Shown here: piece by piece, positions 35,634 to 47,334 of the stretch
How positions within the stretch are numbered: position 1 is the first letter of the stretch
Layout of the letters: every line of letters starts with the position of its first letter
NCBI GenBank assembly: GCA_009733775.1
Contig: WOGZ01000104.1
Span: forward strand, 40,512 to 104,511
Direction of reading: 5' to 3'
DNA: 64,000 bases
Source: Alectoria sarmentosa
Taxonomy: Eukaryota; Ascomycota; Lecanoromycetes; Lecanorales; Parmeliaceae
Translations under genes and position numbers: made by a program
The notes under the pieces: model-generated
The model's input: only the letters and a program-made list of their open reading frames with translations
Database searches by the model: none
What the model was told of the DNA's origin: nothing

Positions 35634-36215
35634 TCAAAGTATTACAAAACATTTCTCTGCAAACAACGAAGCTTGATCGATTATACAATTGAAACAACAA
35701 GCCCTGTCTCTCAACAAGATTTTCACCTTTTCCTCTTCCTTGCCATACTTGTCTCTGTATAAGGCCAGCACAACGAGCGCACGCCATCTTGCTGCTTTAT
35801 TGAAGGCGGTCAAGCAAACCATTGCCTCGTTTGGCCACTGCCATGGGTCTTCTTCTGCATGTACAGTCATTGCGCCACAATCGCCAGGCAACACATGTTG
35901 ATCATTCTGTCGTAGACCGAGATTTTTGCACTTCTGGGTATGGATCACACACCATGCGCCGGTGAAAAGCTCTCGGAATCCGGTGCGACGAACCGAAGCA
36001 AGCTTTCTCTCTTGTATCGCGATGCGGATGCTGATGATAAACGTATCTCCGCGTTCGCCGCAATAAGAGGGGCCAAAGGATGGGTTGTTACTGGCTGAGA
36101 GGGAAATAGAGGTATAAGGGAGGTGTGATGAGGTTCTTTCACGGGATAACTGCAATCGGGCTGATGGGCGCATCCATGATCCTCTGTTTATCCCATCGGC
36201 TGGTGCCTGGGGCAC
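35634..36215 (-). CDS. hypothetical protein, weak support
   Basis: An uninterrupted 193-codon frame. It is the longest in a 2.6-kb gap, but no domain, signal peptide or membrane segment is recognised. The C-terminal half (WQWPNEAMVCLTAFNKAARW, then a Lys/Glu-rich stretch) has amino-acid use that could be real. No introns are obvious. It may be a chance frame. Transcript data or a homologue would be needed to accept it. Confidence 0.25.
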   Translation of the reverse strand: MPQAPADGINRGSWMRPSARLQLSRERTSSHLPYTSISLSASNNPSFGPSYCGERGDTFIISIRIAIQERKLASVRRTGFRELFTGAWCVIHTQKCKNLGLRQNDQHVLPGDCGAMTVHAEEDPWQWPNEAMVCLTAFNKAARWRALVVLALYRDKYGKEEEKVKILLRDRACCFNCIIDQASLFAEKCFVIL

Positions 36216-36930
36216 AAATGTCTTGGCAGAACATCAGAAATGCTATACTTTCGCAGCGCATTAACTTTTGAACAACAACTTTTACAACAGAACTTTCAAT
36301 TATAAACTTTTAGATCTGCTTAAGAAGAACAATCGCGAAACTACGAGATCTTTTGTTGGTGTCTTACTTATTGAGTTGCGGTGGGTTGCACGAAGGGACT
36401 TTTTGATGCTCGATCGGAGCCCCTGAATTTTGTGCCACGGTCATTCCACGATCACTTGAATTGAAGACCTGTTGAGATTTGAAAATGTTATCGAGATACT
36501 TTTCAAACACGATCTGTTCGTGAAGTGAATCAAGTATTTTCTTACTGTGTGTCAAAATAATTCAATATATTTCGTATTGAAAACTCTATCCAGACTTTGG
36601 GGTGCAAAAAACACACTGCCGACCTCAAAGTACTATCATTTTACTTTCTACTATCAATATAGTCATTCTCAAGTCACAGAAGTCATAGAGGCGTACTCGA
36701 AAAGTAGGTACCTCAGGGTTTTCAACAAAGCCATCAGATGAGCCTCGGGAATGTGGGATGCACTAGTCCAGCTACTCTGTAGTTTTCCGGACCCGATTTA
36801 TGCCACAAGAAACAATTCTCACTGCTACCTCATCAACATACAATATCAAATGCCGCCAAAGCATTCGACACTAATTGCTGTAAATTTGGTCGATGCCAAC
36901 AAATTACAGTCCTCAAAATAGGGGAAAACA
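36216..36930. other. AT-rich intergenic region
   Basis: AT-rich DNA (notably 36240-36560) with no recognised feature. The last 100 bases should be the leader of the alpha/beta hydrolase gene. Confidence 0.45.
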
Positions 36931-38188
36931 ATGCTCCCATTTTCCTCGACCAGGAAGGTAAACTCCGGCGCAGCAGAATCGCCATCCATTCGCTCTTACT
37001 TTTATGTTGGGGGCCACTATGTGGATGACGGGAAATGCGACGGTCAGCATGTGCTGACAGGCCAACTCTACGTGGAACAATTATTACCAGTCGATGGTAT
37101 TAAACACCCTTGGCCTCTGGTGTTCATACACGGAGCAGGCCAGACTGGAACTGTGAGTTTGGACCCGGTTTTGTGATTTTCTCTATGACCATAGAGTAGC
37201 TTTTCGAAAGAAAGATTTGAAGACGAGCAAGCGAAAAGAGACTGTTTTGGCCATTCATGTACAAGTGCACCAGAAACCTTTCGACTATTCTTCAGAAAAT
37301 CGAGCTGACTGCTTCCCACAGAACTTTCTCAATACCCCGGAGGGCCGCAAAGGCTGGGCATCCTGGCTTCTAGATCAAGGCTATATTGTCTACCTCCTTG
37401 ATCAAACATGCCGAGGTCGCTCCTCTTACCATCCTTCCAGCGGCTCAACCATCACCTACCCGGCCGAGCTAGCTGAGAAACGTTGGACAGCTTGCCGCGA
37501 TTTTTTGCTCTGGCCAGAAGCTGCCCTCCATACGCAATGGCCCGGCTCAGGGCGTATCGGTGATCCTATCTTCGATACTTACTATGCTAGCACTGTCCCC
37601 TCTCTGACAGATTACGGCGCGGAACAAGCCCTGATGCGGGCAGCAGGAATCTGCCTTCTGGACCGTATTGGCCCTGCTATACTTGTCACTCATTCTCAGG
37701 GTGGTACTCATGGTTGGCTATGGGCAGACGCACGTCCTGAGCTGGTCAAAGCCATTGTCGCAATTGAGCCTGCTGGTCCCCCATTTCAAAGTACCATTGT
37801 AAAGGGTCCCATGGTCAAGCTATACGGCATCACAGATATCCCGCTTAGCTATGAACCCCCGGCTGATCAGATGTTGAGCGACGGAAGACCCTTGCAGACA
37901 CAGGAACATTTGGCCGCGAATGGTGGAAAATACATACTGCAAAAGGAGCCAGCGCGGAGGCTCACGAACCTTCTCAAGATTCCAGTGCTCTTAGAGACAG
38001 GGGAGGCAAGCTCTCACGCCGCATATGACGAATTCACCGTATTATTTCTCCGCCAAGCTGGCGTGAACGTAGAACATTTGAGGCTCGCGGAGAAAGGGAT
38101 ACATGGAAACGGTCACCTGCAGTTCCTCGAGATGAACAATTTGGAAATTATTGAGTTGCTGGAAAAGTGGATTACAGCAATTGCATAA
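36931..38188 (+). CDS. alpha/beta hydrolase family protein
   Basis: Probable esterase or lipase-like enzyme of about 362 aa from two exons (36931-37152 and 37322-38188) joined across a 169-bp intron in phase 0. The oxyanion-hole motif is PLVFIHGAGQTGT. The nucleophile elbow is AILVTHSQGGTHGW, with Ser in HSQGG. The acid region lies near VLLETGEAS, and the likely catalytic His is in HGNGHLQFLE. LDQTCRGRSSYHPSSG resembles fungal AB-hydrolase proteins of secondary metabolism and detoxification, but the substrate is unknown. No signal peptide is seen, so it is probably cytosolic. Confidence 0.85.
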
Positions 38189-39511
38189 GCGCCTCCAGAA
38201 ACTCTGAGCAATGCTTGAACAACGTAGTGAGTGTTTTCCTCTCGGAAACATAGATACAAGGGAACGTGACCGTCCAGTTTCTTGCCATCATCATCTGAAG
38301 GCGTTGTTCAATAGCGAGTCATTTTTCTGTCAAACCAATCTTGGTATTGACACGCATAGCTTCGGTGCTAAATCTGTGAGCCTTGCCACAAGATGTCGAC
38401 AAGATTTTCATAAGCGTCTCATTCTCACAAGATATCCCTCCTACGATCTGCTCAGCTGCGCCACTTTGAATCAACAAGCCCAGATTCTTTCTGATCTTTG
38501 CTCCCACGGCTTGTGTGGCTCCGAGGTGTCTTAGGCTACCAAGTGAGTACTCAACAGAGCTTTCCTATGTAAAAAATCTAGACAGCGGCAATCTTTAGCG
38601 TACTGCTCATCCTCGACGAATTGCATCTTTTCGCGAAGACTCGCAACTTTTTGGTTGGTGGCCCAGGGGCTGCTGTCGTCCGGCTATCCACCTTTGAAGA
38701 ATGTTACAGCAAGCATGCACTGCATGCAATAATCCCTATCGGCTGCATTGTTCAATTGACCGGACTTGTCAACCAGATGTGCATACCCATATTATGATGC
38801 TAATGCCTAGATCGAATATTCCGCATCTCGCTTTTCTGCAACCGATAGACTCACATGAACAGCTACATCGATCATCAAACTTTTCCATGGGAAAACAATT
38901 CTATGTACATAACCTTTCGATGCACGCACCACCCCCTCGCATCCAGATACGTCGGGGTTATAGCGTCCGGGTATATTGGGTGTCAGATTCGACGCACTCG
39001 ACTTAGAGTTTAGGAGGCACTTTTCAGGTGGACACAAATGTCTACCCCCTGTGAAAGCTTGGCTATAATCAACTTCGTCTTTCGTCCCTGGAGGGCTCGT
39101 CTTTCCAAAATCCAGTGTATCGGAAGAGTATCATGATGCCACTGGGACAATGGTGTAATGTTTTTGTGTTTTGCTTACGAGGAATTCCGATTCCAGCATG
39201 CCACAGTAAGGGAAATTTGGAGTCGGATGACTCTTCAACTACTCATCGTGCGCTTATGAATTTGATTGGAAAATTCTGTAACTAGCTGAACGGAGTAATT
39301 TTGGCACTGAATGTTTGGCGATCAAGTCTTTCGTTGTCAAGTTTGGCACTATTTATGTGGTAGAAAAGACTGGTTGCGAGGCGTGTCAGCCCTACGAGCA
39401 CTCTAGCCAAGCTGCAGGAACAGTCTTTTCGACTACGATTACTCCGTATTGCTTCCACACACATCTCATCGATGTTTCCACCACGGTAAACTGATCGTAG
39501 TTTCCTAAAAA
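38189..39511. other. intergenic, no supported gene
   Basis: 1.3 kb with short overlapping frames on both strands. None has a recognised motif, and no repeat or RNA gene was seen. The last part holds the presumed promoter of the eIF2B-alpha gene. Confidence 0.45.
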
Positions 39512-40629
39512 ATGCTCACCCGACCTCCGGAAGACAAAACAGCAAGCCCTACATCCTCCAACCCCCACCAACCCCACAATGGCAGTCCATCTTTTGAGTA
39601 TCTTCCCCAAGCCCCTCAGCATTTCGGCCTTGTTGACAAGTAAGTAGTGTTGTCAGCACGTACAATAACATCCTCTCCACGGACCCTCTCATCACAAAGC
39701 CTGTCGCCGCTATCGAATCCTTGATATACCTTCTTTCCGCGTCACCGCCCTCAACAATCTTCGAGACTCTCTCCCTCCTTGAATCTGCTACCTCTGAGCT
39801 GAAAGGATCCGTTCCAAATTCAATCGCCCTCTCCGCTGGCACCGATCTGTTCCAGCGATATCTAATATCCACCTTACAGCAGGGGTCTGCCCAATATGCG
39901 AAGAGCAAAAGCAAGAGGAGTTCGTCAAATGGCGATGGCGACTTCAAGGCAATAAGAGCGCATCTGCTGGCAAACAGTCGATTATTTGTTCAGAGGGCAA
40001 AAGAATCAAGGGGTCAGATTGCAACAGTTGCGCGGAGGTTTGTGCGGGATGGGTGTACAGTGCTCACGTGTGGGAGAAGTAGGGTCGTGGCTGCGGTTTT
40101 GAGTGCGGCAGCGGAGGATGGAGCGAAGTTCAGGGTTGTTTGTGCACAGGATTCTTACGATGCACTGTCTAACAGCTCTACGGATATTGTTACGGAATTG
40201 CGAAGAAAGGATATACCCGTTGCTACGATACCATTCGTAGCGCTCGCTACTTCGCTCCCACATATCACATTCGCACTCGTTGGAGCTGAGAGCGTAGTTG
40301 AGAATGGAGGTATCATCTCTGGCATGGGGACGAATCAGATGGGACTATTGGCCAAGAGCGCTGGGAAGCCATTTTATGTCGTCGCTGAAAGCCATAAGTT
40401 TGTCAGGATTTATCCGTTGAGCGGCGATGATCTACCGCTTGGGCAGAAGGTGCTTGACTTCAAGACTGTAGGCGAAGAGGAAGAGAAGGAGCACGAGGAG
40501 GGAAAGAGGAAAGCTGGAGGTGAGGCGGTGGACTTCACGCCGCCTGATTTGATCACGGCGTTGGTGACTGAGAGTGGTGTGCAAACTCCGAGTGCTGTTA
40601 GTGAGGAGCTGATCAAGATATGGTACTGA
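39512..40629 (+). CDS. GCN3: translation initiation factor eIF2B subunit alpha
   Basis: Regulatory subunit of the eIF2B guanine-nucleotide exchange complex, which senses phosphorylated eIF2. Two exons (39512-39597, 39645-40629) are joined by a 47-bp intron, giving the family N-terminus PSFDSVVSTYNNIL and then STDPLITKPVAAIESLIYLL. Further motifs are AGTDLFQRYL, FVQRAKESRGQIATVARRFV, TVLTCGRSRVVAAVL, the Rossmann-like second half with TFALVGAESVVENGGIISGMGTNQ in its usual form, and YVVAESHKFVRIYPLS. The C-terminus ends PSAVSEELIKIWY, as in the family. An alternative ATG at 39579 is out of frame with the core and was rejected. Confidence 0.93.
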
Positions 40630-42803
40630 AGTTCACAATATCTGAGATTGAGGCTGTCCAACTAGGATGGAGGTTGTGCAGCATAAGCGTCCGGTGAAAC
40701 CCTCTGGTATTCTCGAGTAGCTGAAGCGCTTCATTACGAAAGGAGCGATTTAGCATCCAACAGTCTCCTTTTGAGGGGACAGGCCGTACAAGCCGGAGAT
40801 ACAACCGCTGCTGGGGGACCTCAATGCTCTCCACTTCCTACTACCTTCCTCTCAGAATTTGACGATCTTCATAATTCTGAAGGGGCCCCACTCTGGAGTG
40901 TGAATACGTTTTCGTATCCTATCTCTTTTGTAACACAAACGCGATTGCTCGAGGCAACCTATACAGCGCTTGAAAATTGTGCGTCAGGCCTTGCCACGGT
41001 CGCCAGGCTAGGCCAATCATCTAGCTGGTATCCCTATTGATAAAGCGGTAAGCTTCGAGACATCGGTCTACGTCGGATGTTTTACAAATGATGATGGACT
41101 ACTACCGCATAAGCACACAAGAACACGAACCATCTCGTCGCGACGGAAGACTGAGCCAGGAATGCTTGCAAATCGCCTGAGCTCATTCTACAATCTCAAC
41201 GGTGAGCTTCTATGGATTCGCTCGGAGTGCGACGATGTAACAACAGAAACATCCTCTTGGGGACCCTTTCGAGGCTCGTACCCCTTCCATCAATGCTGTG
41301 TCTGCAGAGTACAGGTCTCATAAAGATCCATTGCATATAGGTGCATTCAAACTGAACATTGGGTACCACAAATGAGGCGTGTGGAATTATGGGTTTGATC
41401 AAGGCCATTTTCGTACTGGAGTAGGGTTTCATTCCTAGGAAATATCTAGTATGAGCATGGTGGGTGGTTTTTTTTTGGCACTACATGTTCAAGAAACGAG
41501 AATGCGTTACGCTCGTCGTTGGCGCTACGCTCGAAAAGTTCTATACCCTTTCGCTCGTTTGTTGGCGCTGCATACCTAGAAAAGGGTGTTCGACGGTCGC
41601 TTTGCAAGCGAGGAGTTTGATCAAGCGAAAAAGATGCACGTGTTCAAAGGCGCCGGTTTAGTCCTCCTGTTACTTGCAACTTTGGGCGAGTGGAAAAAGG
41701 AGCTTGGGCGTGGTGTTCGTAATGATAGCAAAGTGGATTAGAGAAATACACGATGTCGGCATGATCTTTGCATGCAATGACCATTTTGGAACAGAAAGCT
41801 CTTGCTTATGAACATTGCCATCCTCTTCTTTTGTCGTCGAGGAACAAGATCATCAAATGAAAATCTCGCTCCATCAAGAGATCTCTCATGATCCGTAGAT
41901 CCCATGGCTGTTCCAAGTCGTAGGCGAAGTCATAAAGACCTTTTCAACCATCCATATGATGGTCTTGTCTTACTCTCGGAGGCCTATCGCTAGTTGATAC
42001 AGGGAAGATGACTTCGATACAGTGGCACCAATGGTGGATTGCTGAAAAGAGATTATTCGCCTCAAACCTTTCATACATGCAATAAGATGGTTCTGGCATG
42101 ACAGATAGTCCGGACAGGTTCAGGCGTTTGGACGGACGGTCCGAACCAATAGTCCTGATGGTCTGACTTGACTGATGCGTATATGGATATGATAGGCGTA
42201 TATGTACTAGCAATGTGAAGATTTGAGTGTAGAGGGGGTATATTTGATAGCAATAGGGCTGACTGAAAACGGATTTTCCTTCGAGACTCAGCGCGTCATC
42301 TTTAGAATTTCATTCAACATCGTTGTAAGATCCACGCACGGTATTCTCAAATTGACTTGCAAAGCATCCTCGCGGGGAAATGTATCGACTCCAAAAGGGA
42401 TGGTCCTCGAGGTCTCATCAAAGAAACGGCCAGTTGCATTTATCCTACGGGTCTCGGACGATCACACGCTACTCTTTAGAATCCTTATTGACGTTATAGA
42501 TTCATCTGATGTTGAAGGGGAGGAGGATGAGGAGGGGTAATATGGATGAAGGGGTCATGAAGGTTACGGAGAATTTGGAGGAGTCTTTGAACCAGTAGGA
42601 CGGAAGGTCCAAATGGATGTGGACCGGTTTGAGTATGTGGACGGGGTACGAACCATGTAAATCAAAATGTTGAATTTGGACCGTTTCAGGCCTCTGGGCG
42701 GACCAGCCGGACGATCGGGCATGTATCATACATGCGAGCAAGCTAAAGCAACGACCTCGAAACCACCCGTCCTCTTCCCACCGTGAAAACATCAACGCCG
42801 TCA
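40630..42803. other. intergenic, no supported gene
   Basis: 2.2 kb without a recognisable gene. Around 42100-42150 and 42600-42720, words rich in GGACGG/GGTCCG and CAGGC appear in roughly opposite orientation and may be the ends of a decayed element. The part from 42220 to 42540 is open on the plus strand for 105 codons, without a known domain. Confidence 0.4.
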
Positions 42804-43323
42804 TTAGGCATCGAGTATTCGCCCTTGTCCTCCAGCACCTCTGCTCCCGTTGTCAATGAATTGTGGTGTTTGCCCTGTCCTCACGCCCCAGTCCTCCACG
42901 ACTTTGCATCTCATTTTTTCGACTTCGACGCTACTGTCGATCTCGTACTTTTCCACGTTTTCGCAGGTCTCTCTACACCTGTCGGCAACGTATGCAATGG
43001 TGCCAACGATAGGTACTGCCGCGACCCAAGCAACAGTCACAGGATTCATCGACATAACGCACAGCGCGGTGAATCCGAGCCCGCCGCAGGTGGCGACAAT
43101 CTGATTTCCGGTCAATCCGCCTACGCCGTTGTTCTTTCGGGCTTGAGAAGCCTAGATATTACCTGGTAAGTGTTGATCGCTGTCAGAAGGGTGGGAAGAC
43201 AAACCTGCGCTGCCTGAGCTGCCTGAGCTGCCTGAACATCATTGGATAAGTCTCAGCCGCGGTCAAGACCATTTGAGGACAAACCTTCTTGGCCTTCTTG
43301 GCTTTGTTATTGAACAAGGCCAT
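42804..43323 (-). CDS. small hydrophobic protein with AAQ repeats
   Basis: Three exons (43323-43285, 43231-43205, 43151-42804) give 137 aa. The N-terminus is MALFNNKAKKAKK. The middle exon is only 27 bp and encodes AAQAAQAAQ. The last exon begins ASQARKNNGVGGLTGN and has two hydrophobic helices (IVATCGGLGFTALCVM and VTVAWVAAVPIVGTIAYVA), then a charged tail. It is likely a small membrane protein, family unknown. Both introns are exactly 53 bp and share their first seven bases and other blocks, which suggests the intron plus repeat unit was duplicated. An upstream region of about 1 kb separates it from the next gene. Confidence 0.6.
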
Positions 43324-44452
43324 GATTGGTAATGGTAAAATCTCAACTTTGCTTCTCTGTTATATTACTGGACGTCAGCGTAGGGAGCAGGCGAGTTGAG
43401 AAAGAAAAGGGCGTGCAAGATAAATTTGGTATCAAAGTTTGCAGTAAACACGGAAAGCCGACGTCAGGAGTAGATGAGGGCTGACGCTGAGTCTTAGCGT
43501 TGGATGGTGGAAGCAGCCCACAGAGCAGGCCATTGAAGCGAGCGATGGAAACGTATACTAGCAGTAGATTGTGGAAGGAAGGGATGGAACGAACCGGGAG
43601 TTGATACTGAGAGCTTAGTAATAAGTTGTGGAAGTAAATGGTCTGGGAGGAGTAGGTGAATCGAGTAGGAGGAGGGAACAAGATGAAGGGAGTGGATGAA
43701 GGACGTGGGTGAAGGAAGTAGGTAGGCGGAAGAGGTGTAAGGCAGAATTACAGGGAAGAAAGCAGAAGAACATGGAAGAAGAAGAGATGGGCAGTGGGCA
43801 GTGGGCAGGGAAAGTCCTGCACAGGCCGAGACTCTTGCACCACGTAGACTCAGCCCAGTTCAGGGACCAAAAGGAGAGGGAGGGGAGTAGAATCAAGCGG
43901 TGTGTGGGGACTTTTGGTGCCCACCTCCGCACATAAAGGTGACGTGTACTTGATGTCCGAAGCATCAGAACATAGAGACTCGATTGAGTCTAAATGTTTT
44001 CCAACCTCTCTCAAAAAGCGTCTTATTACCAGCGATATTAAATTTGAGAAAAGCCAAGAGTATTAGAAAGCAACTGATTGGATACCGGATATCGAAATCG
44101 CAGCCCTGATAAAACGACGCACGGAGTTCAGACGATTCGATGAAACGCCGCACAGTGTTCAGAGGATTCTTCAAGCAGATAATCTGCCAGGAAAAGGAGA
44201 TACAGAGGCGCAGATCGAGAGCGCAGACAATGTGGGCAGTGCAATGTCCCAAGGGAAGAGCATTGAGGAGAGGGATGCATTGCCTGAATGTCGCATGAAG
44301 CCCGCAGGAGGGCGTGTTTATTTCCTCGTCTCGTGTCCTTCTATGCTTGAACCCTCATCAAATCTGCCGAGTATAGAGTCAACCAGACACTCCGCAACTC
44401 CTCTGGCCGTCTTTAACTTTATTCTCAACCTCTTGAAACCTTGACGCCATCG
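43324..44452. promoter_or_regulatory. divergent upstream region
   Basis: 1.1 kb between the divergent starts of the AAQ-repeat gene and the Cys-rich TM gene. The stretch 43340-43900 is purine-rich on the plus strand (repeated gaaggaag/ggaggag words), as expected for a pyrimidine-rich leader on the minus strand. No gene is recognised. Confidence 0.4.
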
Positions 44453-45532
44453 ATGCATTTTCATACAAGTACTTTTGCGATTTTCATCTTCCGTTCGTCC
44501 TTGATACTTGCTCAGCAGACTTGCTATTGGCCCGATGGCTCAGGCGTAAGGCCTAGCCAAGGACATTGGGTGAATTGTTACTCGTCTCAAGACAGTGCCT
44601 GCTGCTATCATGGAGAGGTTTGTCTGTCGAACGGATTGTGTTATGGGTCTTTCGATGGCCAGGTAAGCCCATTAGACCCTCCTCCCCGCGCTGGAAAAAG
44701 GCAATGACTCTGTGAAAAAGGCATATCGAGGCGGATGCACTGTTAAAGACTGGAGTAATTCAACCGCATGTCCGACTCAGTGGTGCAGTGACGGTAAAGA
44801 ATCCTTCTACAGCTGATATTGGGTCTTCCCGCAATGTACATCTTTTCAGGAAATGACAATAGCTGCTAATGTTTTCTTTCTGTGTTAGTGGAAACGAACA
44901 CATGGTCTAAAATTTGGAAATGCCCACCAGTAAATGGTGGAATTGAGTGGTGGTGTGGCAATGAGAATGATACGACGGCTTGTCAGATAGGCATCAGCGC
45001 AAGTTTCATTAGTTATACGCCAGGCTCTATCTTAGGAATTGCGCCTCTTACATCCTCGCCATCAGCTATCACCAAAAATATCGACGATCCGGTAACCACA
45101 ACCTTCTCCGCTGAACCGAATTCGGGAGCAATTAGTGTCCCGACGTCTTCCTCTTCTTCTACCTCCACGAGCTCTTCTTTATCTGCCCAGGATGGGAAGC
45201 AATCGACCAGTCTACCTACCAATCCTTCTATGCATGCTTCAACCCAGAAGCATTCGACCAGCCTACCGACCGCAATGGGAGCCGGGATTGGTATCCCGCT
45301 TGGGATAGCTATACTCGGATTTCTCGGCTTTATATTCTGGAAAAAAGCGGTACGACAACACAAAAGCAGGCCTCAAATACTGAGCCAGGAAATCGGCTCG
45401 AAGAAGGACGGACAAGTTGGGGCAGCGACCCTTGATCCGCCGTGGAACGAGTTGCACGATATCCAACTTCCGAGAGAGCTGAATGGTCAGGAGAGGAGTG
45501 AACTACACAGTTCTGAGATTATAGAAATATGA
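44453..45532 (+). CDS. secreted Cys-rich ectodomain, single-pass membrane protein
   Basis: Three exons (44453-44662, 44721-44793, 44889-45532) give about 308 aa. A signal peptide (MHFHTSTFAIFIFRSSLILA) is followed by CYWPDGSGVRPSQGHWVNCY, CCYHGEVCLSNGLCYG, GGCTVKDWSNSTACPTQWC and CPPVNGGIEWWCG, a spaced-Cys ectodomain common in hypothetical surface proteins of filamentous ascomycetes. A Ser/Thr-rich stalk leads to one transmembrane segment (GAGIGIPLGIAILGFLGFIFW) with a short basic cytosolic tail. Likely a cell-surface sensor or wall-associated protein, with no proof of function. The start at 44453 gives the best signal peptide. Confidence 0.75.
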
Positions 45533-46411
45533 AGTCTCTCTCAAACTCACATCTCCGCTTTGTCAGTATCCTCACCCCTTTCAGGAAAATCGGCAGCATG
45601 CAGTCATAGATTATCTCCCGTTTTCGATTCGGCGTCGCCATTGAGGAAGGCAGAGTGCATTACTACTAGCCATTGCCGCGATGTAAATGAAGGTGTTGGA
45701 AGCATATCCAGCGCAAAGGTAGCCGATTAGCGCGGGGAAGGGCTGGGGAGGGCGACCATGCATGGCGACACAATTAACCTGGAGATTATATGTACCCAGA
45801 TATTCTCATGGGAAGCATCGACCTTGTTGTAATTTACGGTTGATGCTGGGCCCCGCTCACCACATCCTACGCGATGACAGCAATCTCTGATCCAGGCCGA
45901 TAAGAAGCCGAAAGTCGAGCCCCGATCACAGTATGGCTCCCTGTCTAGACTTTAACTTCCTACCAACAGATTTCGTATGTGTAGGCTTAGGGTTCTCTAC
46001 CACAACTGGTCTTAATACTTCAAAGCCAACTGGAATCACAGATCCCTGAAGGCGGAGAAAGTGGGGTTTGGGGGGTAGGCAAGATATATTTTACTCGAAA
46101 GCTTCCATTTTTAAAAGGCAAGGATTTTAATATTTGTTGAAAAACAATTTCTTTCATTTAAAAGTCTCTAAATAATGAATATGGTATCATACTCTGTCAA
46201 AAAAAATCAAGTATTATAACTTTGTTTTCAAATACTCAATATTTTTGCATGTACTGTTAAAGGACCTTTTAGCGCTAGCGGGAGCAAGCGCGTTGGGCTC
46301 AATGACGTCACGGGTTTCCCCGGAGAGGTGTTTTTGTCCACTTGGCGTACATATCCTCCTGCCGCATTGAAATTCAAGGACTAAACAACCGTATCCCCAC
46401 CATTTTCAACA
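45533..46411. other. intergenic, AT-rich centre
   Basis: 880 bp without a gene. The stretch 46085-46265 is strikingly AT-rich (runs of a and t, TATAA-like words) next to GC-balanced DNA, and may be a decayed insert or a promoter nucleosome-free region. The last 120 bases form the leader of the small mitochondrial protein gene. Confidence 0.45.
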
Positions 46412-46970
46412 ATGTCCTTCCTCACCAGAACCGCTCTCCGCTCAAGAGCCTCGCCACTCCGCCTGCCACCGATCAGCACCCGCCCCTTCCACATAACCAG
46501 CGCTCGAGCCGCACTGAGCGAATCGGACCATGGTGGGCGTTCGTCCTTGCATTTCTTCACAGCTCCCCCCCACCCCCCCTTTTTTTTGGCCTTACAGACG
46601 ACGGTGGAAGGTACGTGTGCTGATCGTCAATTGCAGACCAGGACGCCGACGACCGCAAAGCCAAGATCGACCACCACAAGGACGACCAGCTGGACAAGCA
46701 AAAGGAAGGGAAAAACCATTGGAAGGGGGAATTGGGCAGTAATTCCGAGTCTGCGGTACGGATATCTTTGAGAAATTCTTTGGCGTGGTTGGAACGTGGA
46801 AGATGGGGCAGTGTTTGCGCGGACCCGAGCGGGAAGATGCTGACATGTTGGAAACACGACAGATCAAGGCGGATAGAGAGGAGATTACGGATGCGGAACA
46901 CGATGTCGAGGGTTTGCAGAAAGAAACGAGCGAGGCTATGGAAGCCGATCACGAACATGGAAAGAAGTGA
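46412..46970 (+). CDS. small charged protein with probable mitochondrial targeting peptide
   Basis: Three exons (46412-46532, 46637-46755, 46863-46970) give 115 aa. The N-terminus MSFLTRTALRSRASPLRL is Arg/Ser-rich without acidic residues, a typical matrix-targeting sequence. The mature part is very hydrophilic: IDHHKDDQLDKQKEGKNHWK, ELGSNSESAIKADREE, then HDVEGLQKETSEAMEADHEH. It resembles a conserved small protein of filamentous ascomycetes whose function I do not know. It is not the ATPase inhibitor IF1 on visible motifs. The first intron carries poly-C and poly-T runs near 46565-46590. Confidence 0.7.
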
Positions 46971-47334
46971 AGAGATGGGGCCGGGGGGATTCGGATTATA
47001 TCGAATTGAGAGATAAGGGTTGAGTTCTTTCAAAGGGAAAAGATTCTCAGGGGTCGAGTTCGTGACAGCATTTCGGCAGATTTCATGCAGTAACAGCGAT
47101 TGTTCTTCACAGCTCATACTTGCCTTTTGTACAGAGCCTGCTTCTATTACGGACCTGCACATACATTGCAGTTCTAAAAAATTTCGACTCACCCACAATA
47201 ACGCCAAAGCCCCGACTCCGTTTTCAGGCGACCCATTGATCCCCTACGTTAACGCTCTGCCGCCTCCTCATTCCAAAGTCCAAAGCCGCCCCAGCCATGT
47301 AGCGCCAAAGATGATATGCGAAATGGCTCCTTCG
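46971..47334. other. convergent intergenic region
   Basis: 360 bp of presumed 3' UTR DNA between the small mitochondrial gene and the SNARE gene. Nothing else was seen. Confidence 0.5.

Noticed and set aside
35689..35901. 70-codon plus-strand frame
   Set aside because: It is opposite a longer minus-strand frame and has no domain.
46412..46970. ATPase inhibitor IF1
   Set aside because: The targeting peptide and charged helix fit superficially, but the conserved inhibitory motif is not visible.
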